From an uncultured Lachnospiraceae bacterium (GTDB taxonomy: Bacteria > Bacillota > Clostridia > Lachnospirales > Lachnospiraceae): 64,000 nt of DNA. Under the pieces are notes generated by a model that ran no database searches, was not told where the DNA came from, and saw only the letters and a program-made list of their open reading frames with translations. Position 1 is the first letter of the stretch. Each line of letters opens with the position of its first letter. The stretch lies in contig CABSCP010000013.1 in assembly GCA_902476265.1 (NCBI GenBank), forward strand, positions 26,595-90,594, in the 5' to 3' direction. Shown one piece after another: positions 9,598 through 17,162 of the stretch. Made by a program: the position numbers and the translations under genes.

Positions 9598-9628
9598 CTA
9601 AAAAGTTGAGTCAACTTTTTAGACCACA
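9592..9628. repeat. Perfect 18-bp inverted repeat at the cwlD breakpoint
   Basis: Arms 9592-9609 (TGTGGTCTAAAAAGTTGA) and 9611-9628 are exact reverse complements around a single G. A second shorter pair, TAGACT and AGTCTA, lies at 9633-9656. The symmetry and its position where cwlD similarity starts suggest the end or junction of a lost mobile element. A strong hairpin or protein-binding site is also possible. Confidence 0.8.
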
Positions 9629-9871
9629 GTATTTAGACTTTTTAGATGTTGAGTCTATTATCGCAGAAAGTGATCAGGATTAAAAGGTACGCACTATGGG
9701 GCGCTCACATTACTTTTTTTGAGAAAGTAACAAAAAAGAAGAAAAAAAGCATAAAAAGACTTTGCCGATATTCTGTTCCAATATCTGAAAATCAGCAATG
9801 TTTCTCTATGCCTTTGATATAATTATTCAGTGCCTGATGTTATAAACGATGTGGTGCTAAATTCCGTTTCA
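9629..9871. other. Non-coding stretch between the cwlD remnant and the element's left att site
   Basis: No supported gene here. The stretch is AT-rich and contains a TTACTTTTTTTGAGAAAGTAA hairpin-like segment (about 9711-9731), similar in style to one inside the mobile element at 12926-12946. If the att assignment is right, this DNA originally lay next to the end of guaA. Confidence 0.5.
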
Positions 9872-9883
9872 TTACTCAAACTC
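9872..9883. repeat. Distal attachment site (direct repeat copy)
   Basis: TTACTCAAACTC, identical to the last codons of guaA at 17241-17252, lies in the same orientation 7,369 bases away. This is the expected arrangement after site-specific recombination. Confidence 0.8.
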
Positions 9884-10221
9884 CTCGGCGGATAGTCTGA
9901 ACTGGCTGTTTTTCTTTGATTTTTACTGAATTTATTATCTATATTCTCCCAAATTTGTTCTCGTATTTGTGCCCGTCAAAATTTTTAGAGCCAAAATAGA
10001 GCCAAGAAACCTTTCCAAATTTCCTCTAAGTGTCATTTCTGTTCAAGTGCTAAAATCGCTCCTGTCACGCAATAAAACCCGATTTTAAGTTCATAGGCAC
10101 AACTTATCGTCTATGCACTTTCTCCGTCTAAAAAACCTTATATAATGGGGCTTTTAAACCTCCTAAAGCGTGACATAGTATAGTAGACATTTCAGACAAA
10201 ATAACTCATCTTATAATCTCG
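9884..10221. other. Left end of the element, non-coding, with possible integrase arm sites
   Basis: No gene is supported. The notable feature is two direct copies of TAGAGCCAA at 9986-9994 and 9997-10005, 11 bases apart start to start. The same pair occurs near the right end at 17163-17182. These are candidates for integrase arm-type sites. The rest is AT-rich. Confidence 0.6.
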
Positions 10222-10473
10222 TCAAACTTGAATTTCGCTTTCATTTACAATACCACGATATTCTATGGAATAAAAGATTTCGTTGTCATATTCGTAAGCA
10301 GTATACGAATACCACCTATTATTATTTTTCAATGTTTCCTTTTGAACAGTATGAAACCGAGCAATCGCATCTTCTTTACTATATTCATCGACTGGAAAGA
10401 AGAAATGCTCATATGCCCTATCCCCATTATCCCAGCCCATACGTTTTGCACTAATAACATGATATTTTCTCAT
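10222..10473 (-). CDS. Small protein of unknown function carried by the element
   Basis: An 83-residue protein, not recognised. It is rich in Tyr, Phe and charged residues, has no membrane segment, and looks globular and cytosolic. I chose the ATG at 10473 because GGAGGT lies 7 bases upstream; an in-frame ATG nine codons earlier has no comparable site. It lies alone at the left end of the element, downstream of a small XRE regulator, and is probably accessory cargo. Confidence 0.6.
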   Translation of the reverse strand: MRKYHVISAKRMGWDNGDRAYEHFFFPVDEYSKEDAIARFHTVQKETLKNNNRWYSYTAYEYDNEIFYSIEYRGIVNESEIQV

Positions 10474-10536
10474 ATTCTTAACCTCCAAATTTCCCTTCAT
10501 CTTTTCTTTAACCCCAAGTCTATACCATAATACCCT

Positions 10537-10785
10537 CTAATCATCTAACAAATTCTGATAACTCACTCCCAAAACTTCCGCAATAACCTTCAACTCAATA
10601 TCCGTCACAAACCGTTTGCCGCTCTCTATCCTTTGAACAGCATTTTTATCAATGTCCAGCCCTGCTCTTTGAAACATATCAGCCAATTTCCTTTGTGACG
10701 TTTTCTCTGGCAGCTTCTCCCTTATTTCTCTTATCTTCTGTCCACAGATATTGTTGCCGCCGTCCCCTGCTTTATTTTTATACAT
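10537..10785 (-). CDS. Small XRE-family DNA-binding regulator
   Basis: An 82-residue protein consisting almost entirely of a Cro/C1-type helix-turn-helix (about 15-80). Visible parts are KIREIREKLP, SQRKLADMFQ, the recognition region NAVQRIESGKR and VIAEVLGVSYQNLL. The start at 10785 follows AGGAGAG. It is divergent from the gene at 10908. Two TGACATTTA-containing sites lie in the gap and are good candidates for its own operators, so it probably represses one or both divergent promoters. Confidence 0.8.
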   Translation of the reverse strand: MYKNKAGDGGNNICGQKIREIREKLPEKTSQRKLADMFQRAGLDIDKNAVQRIESGKRFVTDIELKVIAEVLGVSYQNLLDD

Positions 10786-10803
10786 AAAGTTCTCTCCTAT
10801 TTT

Positions 10804-10875
10804 TGACATTTACTAATTGTTATTTTTTTTATTATATGCTAAACTATAAAATAAATTGACATTTAGTAGATGTCA
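10804..10875. promoter_or_regulatory. Candidate operators and plus-strand promoter in the divergent gap
   Basis: TGACATTTACTAATTG (10804-10819) and TGACATTTAGTAGATGTCA (10857-10875) share the half-site TGACATTTA. The second is a dyad with TGACAT and ATGTCA arms. The second site also overlaps a TTGACA (10856-10861) that can serve as the -35 of the gene at 10908, so binding there would block transcription. Confidence 0.55.
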
Positions 10876-10907
10876 TAAAATACTTTTTAGCAAAGGAGAC
10901 ACTATTT

Positions 10908-11204
10908 ATGAAAAGCATATTACTAAGATTGTATGACGGCGAGATTTATCCCGCCGAACAATTCAATCTCAAAACAGAGGAATATCGTTCCATGCGTCAA
11001 GCACACTACCAACACTATGAAAATTTTATTGAACAGCTAAAATCTCTTGACCCGCCGCTACACGAAAAGTTCATTGATATCATGGACGAGCAACTTGACG
11101 AAGTTCCTCTTGAGCTTTCCGGGACATTCCTTGAAGGCTTCCGTCTGGGCGCGCGGATAATGATTGAAGTATATCAAGAAAACTACACAGACCATGAAGA
11201 ATAA
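10908..11204 (+). CDS. Hypothetical 98-residue protein, mobile-element associated
   Basis: It starts MKSILLRLYDGEIYPAEQF after AAAGGAG with good spacing. The sequence is acidic and predicted helical, with no membrane segment and no recognisable catalytic motif. It resembles a small family found on Lachnospiraceae integrative elements (possibly DUF6809-like, recalled rather than checked). It is divergent from the XRE gene at 10537 and probably controlled from the intervening operators. Function unknown. Confidence 0.65.
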   Translation: MKSILLRLYDGEIYPAEQFNLKTEEYRSMRQAHYQHYENFIEQLKSLDPPLHEKFIDIMDEQLDEVPLELSGTFLEGFRLGARIMIEVYQENYTDHEE

Positions 11205-11244
11205 TTTTTCTATCTGCAATTCTTATATCTGACAGCCAAAACAT

Positions 11245-11304
11245 AGAGGGCGAAACAACCAATATCCCGCTGTTCGCCCTCTCCATCATGGCGCTAGCGC
11301 CATG
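11245..11304. repeat. Hairpin plus perfect 18-bp palindrome between convergent genes
   Basis: Arms 11245-11254 (AGAGGGCGAA) and 11273-11282 are exact complements. Just beyond lies CATGGCGCTAGCGCCATG (11287-11304), a perfect palindrome without loop. They sit between convergent genes and could act as a bidirectional terminator, though no T-run is present. Confidence 0.55.
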
Positions 11305-11327
11305 TTCTATATGTAATCAAGGAAAAA

Positions 11328-11633
11328 TTAAATCTCGCGCTCCAACTTCCACAGCTTATGCTTCACTTCCTGCTGGCTTTCATACAACTCGTTCCTCCTG
11401 TCACAAATTTCTTTTCCTCGCTCTAAGGCTTCTCTAATGCTTTCCCTCCGCTCCGGCTCCCCCTTTTTATATTCCGCCATCAGAGAACGGATTTCATTGT
11501 TATTCTGCTTCCGTTGATTGTCAAGTATAACCCAGTTTACTAACCGCTCCGCTTCCCGGTCTGTCTCAAAATCTGCATATTGTATAACCTTTGCACAAAG
11601 CCGGAGCAAGACTTTTTTCTCCATGTCTGTCAT
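11328..11633 (-). CDS. Hypothetical protein of the mobilization operon
   Basis: A 101-residue, highly charged, predicted helical protein with no recognised domain. The start at 11633 follows GGAGGT and overlaps the relaxase stop codon by four bases, so the two are translationally coupled. A mobilization accessory role is inferred only from that coupling. Confidence 0.6.
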   Translation of the reverse strand: MTDMEKKVLLRLCAKVIQYADFETDREAERLVNWVILDNQRKQNNNEIRSLMAEYKKGEPERRESIREALERGKEICDRRNELYESQQEVKHKLWKLEREI

Positions 11634-12850
11634 AGCGATACCTCCGTTTTTTTGTATTGTTTAGGAACCGTTAAGCTCATTTCTGCCGCTTTTTGACCCT
11701 CAATAATAGCTTTTACCTCTTGTTCTCCAAGCCCGGCTTTCAGACGCTCAAAATCTTTTAAGTCAGTTGAGAGCGAAAGATTTTTTTCTTCTGCCTGCTT
11801 TACCCGTCCCTCTAAATAATTGATATTTCTTTGAAGCCGCTCCGCCTGCTGTTTTAATTTATCAGCCGCTTCTATCAACTGGACATTCCGAATAAGCGCC
11901 GCCACCAATGCCTCCTTGACTTTGTCTAACAAGGGCATTGCTTTCTTATCCCGATAAGTTTTTGCCGTTGTCAGAGCCGCCGGTTCCGGCAACTGCCACG
12001 CCGGATTTTCACGAATGACGTGAATATTCTTCTCTGTTGCTTTTTTATCAGCGGACAGCTTTATGATTTCCTGTTGTATCTCCTGTTTCTTCCCTTGTAA
12101 CCGTTTCAAGTCTTTTGTTTCACTGGAAACAGTTTTCTGTATCTCTTGTATGCTCTGGCTGATTTCTTCTTTTTGGGAGGTAAGTATCTGCACCTCCTTT
12201 TCTCGTTCCCGCTTTTCAAAATCCAATACGCTCAAATGTTTTCTATGGGTTCCTTTTTGCTTCCAGATGATACCATGACGCTCCATAACTTTTGCCAGTT
12301 CCTGTTTTTCCGAAGCTATCCACTGGCTCCATTCTGTTTCCTGCTTTGTGCCGCCCTTAAAGCCCATCGAAGCGAGCGCCTGTTTCATGGAAACTCTTGT
12401 GTCCAATCCCCTCTTACTTTCAGATACGAACGGGACAAAATCTATATGTAAGTGGGGCGTTTCTTCGTCCATATGGAGATGAGCGGAGAATACTTTAAGA
12501 TTGGGATTTCTTTGCTGAAAATTTTTCATAAATTCGTCCAGAATTTTCTTTGCCAATTCGCCGTTTTCGCTTTGGGCATTCATATCGTCTTTGTTGCCTA
12601 TCTGAAAAATTACTTCATGAAATAATTTTTCCTGTTTCGATGTCCGTATCTTTTCATAGTAATCATTTATCTTCCTGTCATTTCGTGTCTGCTTTTCATT
12701 GTAGCGTTCTAAGGCTTTATCAAATAATTCGTGGTAGACAGCCTTGATATTTTCGTTACAATATTCTATATTGTATTGAGTATAATCTTCCTTTACATTC
12801 TTTGCCTTGAACGCCCTGCTATTGTGAGTGAGGGAGCCTTTTCCCACCAT
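11630..12850 (-). CDS. Relaxase of the MobV/Pre (plasmid recombination enzyme) family
   Basis: A 406-residue protein that should nick one strand at the element's oriT and pilot it during conjugative mobilization. The N-terminal block LTHNSRAFKAKNV and the metal-binding motif HLHMDEETPHLHID (residues 124-137) are diagnostic of the Pre/Mob family. The C-terminal half (about 215-375) is coiled coil. The ATG at 12850 has a modest AGAGGA upstream. A stronger AGGAGG lies about 20 bases further up, but the codon it would serve in this frame is ATC, so the start is slightly uncertain. The non-coding region upstream holds several hairpins and probably oriT. Confidence 0.9.
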   Translation of the reverse strand: MVGKGSLTHNSRAFKAKNVKEDYTQYNIEYCNENIKAVYHELFDKALERYNEKQTRNDRKINDYYEKIRTSKQEKLFHEVIFQIGNKDDMNAQSENGELAKKILDEFMKNFQQRNPNLKVFSAHLHMDEETPHLHIDFVPFVSESKRGLDTRVSMKQALASMGFKGGTKQETEWSQWIASEKQELAKVMERHGIIWKQKGTHRKHLSVLDFEKREREKEVQILTSQKEEISQSIQEIQKTVSSETKDLKRLQGKKQEIQQEIIKLSADKKATEKNIHVIRENPAWQLPEPAALTTAKTYRDKKAMPLLDKVKEALVAALIRNVQLIEAADKLKQQAERLQRNINYLEGRVKQAEEKNLSLSTDLKDFERLKAGLGEQEVKAIIEGQKAAEMSLTVPKQYKKTEVSL

Positions 12851-13196
12851 ACCGCTGATTGTCCTCTCGATAGTCTTATCCTCCTTTCAGCAAATCAGGG
12901 GCGGCGTTTAAGCCGCCATAGCTTTGTTACTTTCGTCGAAAGTAACGCAAAAGCACTTTTGACAGGTTCCCTATCAAAAATGCAGACCTGCAAGCAGGTT
13001 TTGCGCCCTGCCGGGGGCGAGCTGTCCACAGGACAGCTTATCATCCTGCGGACGGAAGCGGCTGTTTTAGCCGCCTTGCTTCCGCCCTTTATCCGGCTTC
13101 TTTTCAACTCCGCAACAATACAAAGTCTATATCTTTTGCAACCTTGCAAGTCCAAAGTCCGCAAATTTCATATACTCTGTATTGTTGCGCTGTTCT
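12851..13196. other. Non-coding hairpin-rich region, candidate oriT
   Basis: No convincing gene. Four inverted repeats: GGCGGC/GCCGCC (12900-12917), GTTACTTTC/GAAAGTAAC (12926-12946), AGCTGTCC/GGACAGCT (13020-13038) and AGCGGCT/AGCCGC (13057-13074). Such a cluster directly upstream of a MobV relaxase gene is where an origin of transfer is expected. The nick site is not identified. Confidence 0.5.
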
Positions 13197-14177
13197 CTAT
13201 TCCGGTCTGATTTTATCCAGTTCCCAATACCATGAATTATTTATGCGCTTCGCCCGGACACCTAACTCTTTCTTTGCATTTTCCAATGTCCGTTTCGATA
13301 TACCCTGTTCGTCCGCCAGATTAACAATTTCGTTGCTTTGCATGGCATTGTTCGTTTCCGCCAGTTCCCGGAGCAAGCGTTTCGCCTGTTCCATTTTATT
13401 TGCTTTTGGAGCGATACCGCCCAGAACTTCATCAGCCGTAATTTCATAATCTCCAAGCCACTGAAAACCGCCCTCTGAAAGTTCAAAGGCTTTTGGGTGT
13501 CCGAATGCCGCCAGATTGTTTTTTATCTGGATAACCGCCCTTATATTGGCTTCCCCCTCTACTCTGCCAACCAACAGAACGCTTCTTGCAACCGCAAAGA
13601 AGTCAATGGAACCCATACCCCGATACGCCGCCTTATTTCCTGCCGCTTTGTTCATGTGACCGACAAGCACAATGGCGCATTGATATTTCTCTGCCAGAGC
13701 CGCCAGCTTCTTTGTCATATCCCTTGCTTCATTTGCCCGGTTCATATCCATACCGCCGCCCAAGTAGGCTTGTATCGGGTCTAAAATAAGCATTTTAGCC
13801 TTTGTTCTTATAATTGCTTCTTCTAAGCGTTCATCTATCATAGAAAGGGATTTTATACTTTCATCAATGACGGAAATATTCTCACAGTCCGCACCCGCCA
13901 ATTCCAAACGGGGCTTTACGGTATCGGCAAGCCCGTCCTCCGCTGTCTGATAAATCACATTCAACGGTTCCGTCAACTTCATTTTGCTGTCTAAGCCTTC
14001 GCCCTTTGACAGTTTTGCCGCTATATTGAGTACAAGCGTTGTCTTTCCGTCACCCGGATCGCCTTGAACGATTGTCAGCTTCCCGTATGGGATAAACGGA
14101 AACCACAGCCAGGATACTTCCTGTGACTGTATTTCCGACATTTTAATCATTTGCAATTCTGTTTTTGTTTTTTCCAT
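13197..14177 (-). CDS. RepA-like AAA ATPase/helicase
   Basis: A 326-residue protein with Walker A QGDPGDGKTT (residues 38-47) and Walker B KMLILDPIQ (Asp133), followed by a GHMNKAAG sensor block. This is the RecA-fold ATPase family of plasmid RepA helicases. The C-terminal 60 residues look like a winged helix. The start at 14177 follows GGAGGG; an upstream in-frame extension has no ribosome binding site. It lies between the MobC-like gene and the putative oriT. It could unwind DNA during autonomous replication of the excised circle or during transfer. Confidence 0.82.
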   Translation of the reverse strand: MEKTKTELQMIKMSEIQSQEVSWLWFPFIPYGKLTIVQGDPGDGKTTLVLNIAAKLSKGEGLDSKMKLTEPLNVIYQTAEDGLADTVKPRLELAGADCENISVIDESIKSLSMIDERLEEAIIRTKAKMLILDPIQAYLGGGMDMNRANEARDMTKKLAALAEKYQCAIVLVGHMNKAAGNKAAYRGMGSIDFFAVARSVLLVGRVEGEANIRAVIQIKNNLAAFGHPKAFELSEGGFQWLGDYEITADEVLGGIAPKANKMEQAKRLLRELAETNNAMQSNEIVNLADEQGISKRTLENAKKELGVRAKRINNSWYWELDKIRPE

Positions 14178-14216
14178 AATGCCCTCCATTTCTGAAAAAT
14201 CATTGTCACTGGAAAA

Positions 14217-14260
14217 AACCTCTGCTATACTTATTTTGTGAAACACTGATAACAGAGGTT
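14217..14260 (-). promoter_or_regulatory. Inverted repeat in front of the RepA-like gene
   Basis: AACCTCTG (14217-14224) and CAGAGGTT (14253-14260) are exact complements separated by 28 bases. On the minus strand the second arm is followed by TTTT. This could be an attenuator, an operator or a replication-related site between the mobC-like and repA-like genes. Confidence 0.4.
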
Positions 14261-14277
14261 TTCCAGTTATCACAGCC

Positions 14278-14667
14278 CTAACAGTTGCCGCTGTTGGGGC
14301 TTTCTTCTGCTCCGGCGGCACTATCCTGCCACAGATATTTTGCTCCGTCTAAGACCCACAGGATTGCTTTCAGCATATCAAGACAGTCATTCCGCATATC
14401 TTCCAACCCCTCCGGCGTTAATGTGATTTCAGTCTTTTCAAACTGTTCTGTCACTTCCCGGATATTGGTCTGCATTACCTTTAGTTCCTCTACTAACTGA
14501 TAAACCAGTTCTTTTCTACCGACCACGCACACCCGGTTATAAATGCAGGAACGGACAAAATAATCTTTCTTAGAAAGTCCGCTTGCTAAAATCTTTGCTT
14601 CAATTTCTTCCCTCTCTCTGGGGGAAATGCGAAAGCTGATTGTCGGGTATTTATGTACTCCGCTCAT
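14278..14667 (-). CDS. MobC-like relaxosome accessory protein
   Basis: A 129-residue protein whose N terminus (YPTISFRISPREREEIEAK) reads as a ribbon-helix-helix fold, followed by SGLSKKDYFVRS, typical of MobC/relaxosome proteins that bind oriT and help the relaxase. The rest is helical. The start at 14667 follows GGGAGG and overlaps the integrase stop by four bases, so it is co-expressed with the integrase. Confidence 0.75.
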   Translation of the reverse strand: MSGVHKYPTISFRISPREREEIEAKILASGLSKKDYFVRSCIYNRVCVVGRKELVYQLVEELKVMQTNIREVTEQFEKTEITLTPEGLEDMRNDCLDMLKAILWVLDGAKYLWQDSAAGAEESPNSGNC

Positions 14668-15728
14668 TTTTCTTCCTCCCTGTTATTTTCAATCTCTAAT
14701 TTATCCGCAAGTTCTCCCTGCTTATTGGGATATAAATGTGAGTAAGTATTTAATGTCGTTTCGATTTTCTCATGCCCTAACCGTTCCGCAATCGCCAATG
14801 GCGTAAATCCCATTTCCACAAGCAGAGAGGCGTGAGAATGACGAATATCGTGCAAGCGTATTCTTTTTACCCCGGAAGCCTTAATACCTCTTATAATTTC
14901 ATGCTCCATATAAGACTTAGTAAAACGGAACATTCTTTCGTCTGCCATAATTCCATACAAGTGTGAAATGTACTCTTTTAATTCTTCCGTCAGAAACGGC
15001 GGTATTGTTATGATACGTTTGCTCTTTGGCGTTTTAGGCGGTGTAATAATATCCCTGCCCTCTATCCGCTGATAAGACTTGTTTACAGAAATGGTACGCT
15101 TCTCTAAATCAATGTCATTGTAAGTAAGAGCAAGTAATTCTCCTATCCTCATGCCCGTCCAGTAAAGGAGCAGAAATGCCATTTTTGTTTCCGGCTTCTT
15201 CTCCACAGTCACAAGAAATTGTTTAAATTCCTGCTTTGTCCAGAACTCCTTTTCCCCGGCGTGGCTCTTTCCAATGCTCCCGGCTTTCCGGCAAGGATTA
15301 TCTTTCAAGTCATAATACTGAACCGCATAATTGAAAATTGCCGACAACTGATTATTGACTGTTTTCAGATATGTTTCCGAATATCCTTTTTTAATCAGCG
15401 CATTTTGCCATGCCCGAATATCAGAAGCCTTGATTTCGTACATGCACTTTTTCTTAAAATAAGGAATGATTTTCAAGTCAATAATAAACTTCTTCGTCCG
15501 CATGGTATTTTCACGCAGACGGTGTTCCATATCCTCGTAATAGATTTGAACAAAGTTTTCAAAATTGATGTCTAAATTTTTCTGCTGTTGTTGCAGAAAA
15601 TCACGCTCCCACTGTTCGGCTTCACTCTTCGTTTTGAACCCTCTTTTATTCTTCTTATGGCTCACTCCCTGCCAGTCCTTGTAATAGAATTGACAGCGCC
15701 ACATCTTACCGTCTCTTGTTGCCGCCAT
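14664..15728 (-). CDS. int: Tyrosine recombinase (integrase)
   Basis: A 354-residue phage/Tn916-type integrase that should recombine the element's att site with the 3' end of guaA. An arm-binding AP2-like domain (about 10-50) comes first, then a core-binding SAM-like domain (about 60-145), then the catalytic domain. Catalytic residues are Arg194 in TGMRIGELL, His293 and Arg296 in LHDIRHSH, His319 in LGHE, and the nucleophile Tyr329 in NTYSHLY. I chose MAATRDGK at 15728 because AAAGGGG precedes it. It lies just downstream of the excisionase gene and shares its promoter. Confidence 0.95.
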   Translation of the reverse strand: MAATRDGKMWRCQFYYKDWQGVSHKKNKRGFKTKSEAEQWERDFLQQQQKNLDINFENFVQIYYEDMEHRLRENTMRTKKFIIDLKIIPYFKKKCMYEIKASDIRAWQNALIKKGYSETYLKTVNNQLSAIFNYAVQYYDLKDNPCRKAGSIGKSHAGEKEFWTKQEFKQFLVTVEKKPETKMAFLLLYWTGMRIGELLALTYNDIDLEKRTISVNKSYQRIEGRDIITPPKTPKSKRIITIPPFLTEELKEYISHLYGIMADERMFRFTKSYMEHEIIRGIKASGVKRIRLHDIRHSHASLLVEMGFTPLAIAERLGHEKIETTLNTYSHLYPNKQGELADKLEIENNREEEK

Positions 15729-15745
15729 AGATACGCACCCCTTTC

Positions 15746-15940
15746 TCACATGGCTACGGTCAGACCGTAGAATTTTTCTTCAAAGTATTTTGTCGGAACC
15801 TTGCCACAGATTGTCCGATAGCCTTTTGCTTTCAATTCCTCATTCAGTCCCCGGATAATCTTGTAGGCATAGCCCGTTGATACGCCAAGCATTACTGCCG
15901 CTTCCTCTGCCGTTACATACATCTTTTTTGATTTCTCCAT
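15746..15940 (-). CDS. xis: Excisionase-like helix-turn-helix protein
   Basis: A 64-residue protein with a MerR/excisionase-type HTH: MYVTAEEAAVMLGVS, then YAYKIIRGLN. It likely bends DNA at the att arms and steers the integrase towards excision. The start at 15940 follows AGGAGG. It ends 17 bases before the integrase start and is the first gene of the int operon, under a consensus promoter at 15994-16022. Confidence 0.85.
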   Translation of the reverse strand: MEKSKKMYVTAEEAAVMLGVSTGYAYKIIRGLNEELKAKGYRTICGKVPTKYFEEKFYGLTVAM

Positions 15941-15993
15941 TCATTTTCCTCCTTAATTTTATATAGGGACTTTTGTCCCTTGCTTGCATTTTT

Positions 15994-16022
15994 ATTATAC
16001 AGGCTCTTTTGTCCCTTGTCAA
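15994..16022 (-). promoter_or_regulatory. Consensus promoter of the xis-int-mob operon
   Basis: On the minus strand TTGACA (16022-16017), a 17-base spacer and TATAAT (15999-15994): a perfect sigma-A consensus. It reads into the excisionase gene. The spacer contains a GGGACAAAAG repeat, so this strong promoter is probably kept off by a repressor. Confidence 0.85.
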
Positions 16023-16041
16023 CATATTATTCTTGAATTCA

Positions 16042-16070
16042 TTGATTATTTTCAATGGATATGTTAGAAT
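16042..16070 (+). promoter_or_regulatory. Promoter of the XRE regulator gene
   Basis: TTGATT (16042-16047), 17-base spacer, TAGAAT (16065-16070), 48 bases upstream of the start at 16119. It is divergent from the xis promoter. Confidence 0.7.
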
Positions 16071-16118
16071 ACAAATGTCCCTATTATTCATATTATTAAA
16101 TACTAAAGGAGTGACTAC

Positions 16119-16670
16119 ATGACAGTAGGAGAGAAAATAAAGACATTCCGAACAATCCGGGGGATTTCACAGAATGTATTAGGGGAACTGGCGGGCATAG
16201 ATGGAACCACCATTCGCAAATATGAATTAGGAAGCCGGAAGCCAAAGCCCGACCAACTTTTGAAGATTGCCAATGCTCTGGGCGTAAGTATCAACGTATT
16301 CACGGACTTCGACATAGAAACCGCTTCTGATGTCCTCACTCTGCTTTTCAAAATGGACGAGCAGGTAGATATGGAAATCGACGGCGAAAAAGACAGTGAA
16401 GGAAATCTTATCCCCGACACGATATGTATTCGTTTTAAACACCCGGAAATCAACAGCCGGCTTGCCAAATTTGCAAAGGCTAAGAAATTGCAGGAAAATT
16501 TGATTGCTTCCAAAGACGCATTTCCAAGCGAGGAAGCATTTAATAAAGAATTGGAGCAGATGAACGAGACTTGCGAACAGATTAAACAACATTTAGTTGA
16601 TACAAATAGAATTGTGAAAAAAGGAACCTCTGGTATTTCTGTTCGTATCTATCCAGAGAGTACCTTATGA
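16119..16670 (+). CDS. XRE-family regulator, probable element repressor
   Basis: A 183-residue protein. The N-terminal Cro/C1 HTH (about 4-60) shows GEKIKTFRTIRGISQ and the recognition helix TTIRKYELGSRKP. The C-terminal part (about 65-183) is acidic and helical, possibly for oligomerisation. It is divergent from xis, with repeated GTCCC sites between them. Position and promoter architecture suggest it represses excision and transfer genes and itself. The gene at 16681 follows at 10 bases and is probably co-transcribed. Spacing AAAGGAG to ATG is normal. Confidence 0.85.
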   Translation: MTVGEKIKTFRTIRGISQNVLGELAGIDGTTIRKYELGSRKPKPDQLLKIANALGVSINVFTDFDIETASDVLTLLFKMDEQVDMEIDGEKDSEGNLIPDTICIRFKHPEINSRLAKFAKAKKLQENLIASKDAFPSEEAFNKELEQMNETCEQIKQHLVDTNRIVKKGTSGISVRIYPESTL

Positions 16671-16680
16671 AAGGGTTTAT

Positions 16681-17106
16681 ATGACTTTTCTTGAAAATGA
16701 ACTACTTTATGATGATTATTTTCACTTGCGTCAAAGTGTAAACTGGAATAACTTTTCAGAGCAACAGACTGTTTTTGCTTTGAGCCATACACTTTATGCT
16801 ATTACAGTGAAAAACGAACTGGAAACAATCGCTATGGGCAGACTAATCGGAGATGGACTATATTACACCATTGTAGATGTAATTGTAAATCCTGCCTTTC
16901 AAGGACAAGGTGTTGGTTCTGCCGTTATTCATAAATTACTGGATTATGTGGAAAAGAATACGCCGCCCGGCGGGCGTTCCAGTGTTTCTCTAATTGCTGA
17001 AAAGGGGAAAGAAGCCTTTTATGAGACTTTAGGATTTAAAAAGATACCCCATGAATTTTGCGGTAGCGGCATGAGAAAGGTAATTTACAAAAAAGAAATT
17101 AACTGA
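16681..17106 (+). CDS. GNAT-family acetyltransferase carried by the element
   Basis: A 141-residue protein with the GNAT fold. The acetyl-CoA motif A is VNPAFQGQGVGSAV (about residues 75-88), followed by the beta-bulge region and the C-terminal YETLGFKKI block. The acceptor substrate is unknown; small-molecule or antibiotic acetylation are both possible. It begins 10 bases after the XRE stop with AAAGGG as ribosome site. As the last gene before the right att site it looks like accessory cargo, or a toxin-like partner of the XRE protein. Confidence 0.85.
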   Translation: MTFLENELLYDDYFHLRQSVNWNNFSEQQTVFALSHTLYAITVKNELETIAMGRLIGDGLYYTIVDVIVNPAFQGQGVGSAVIHKLLDYVEKNTPPGGRSSVSLIAEKGKEAFYETLGFKKIPHEFCGSGMRKVIYKKEIN

Positions 17107-17162
17107 AATATTAGAGACAGGTATCATGATACCCGCCCCAAATCTAGTATTCATCAGATAAT

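Larger units (their letters stand above)
15965..16082. promoter_or_regulatory. Repeated GTCCC operator sites in the xis/XRE divergent promoter region
   Basis: CTTTTGTCCCTTG occurs at 15970-15982 and again at 16006-16018. The first copy overlaps a dyad, AGGGAC (15965-15970) and GTCCCT (15975-15980). A third ATGTCCCTA lies near 16075. The second copy sits inside the xis promoter spacer. These are good candidate sites for the divergent XRE regulator. Confidence 0.65.

Noticed and set aside
9611..9871. Remnant of an insertion sequence next to the 18-bp inverted repeat
   Set aside because: No transposase fragment or matching second end could be found in the sequence, so only the repeat is reported.
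12895..13164. An 89-codon minus-strand frame upstream of the relaxase
   Set aside because: It spans all the hairpins of the putative oriT, has no good ribosome site and reads like chance sequence rich in Arg, Ser and Cys.
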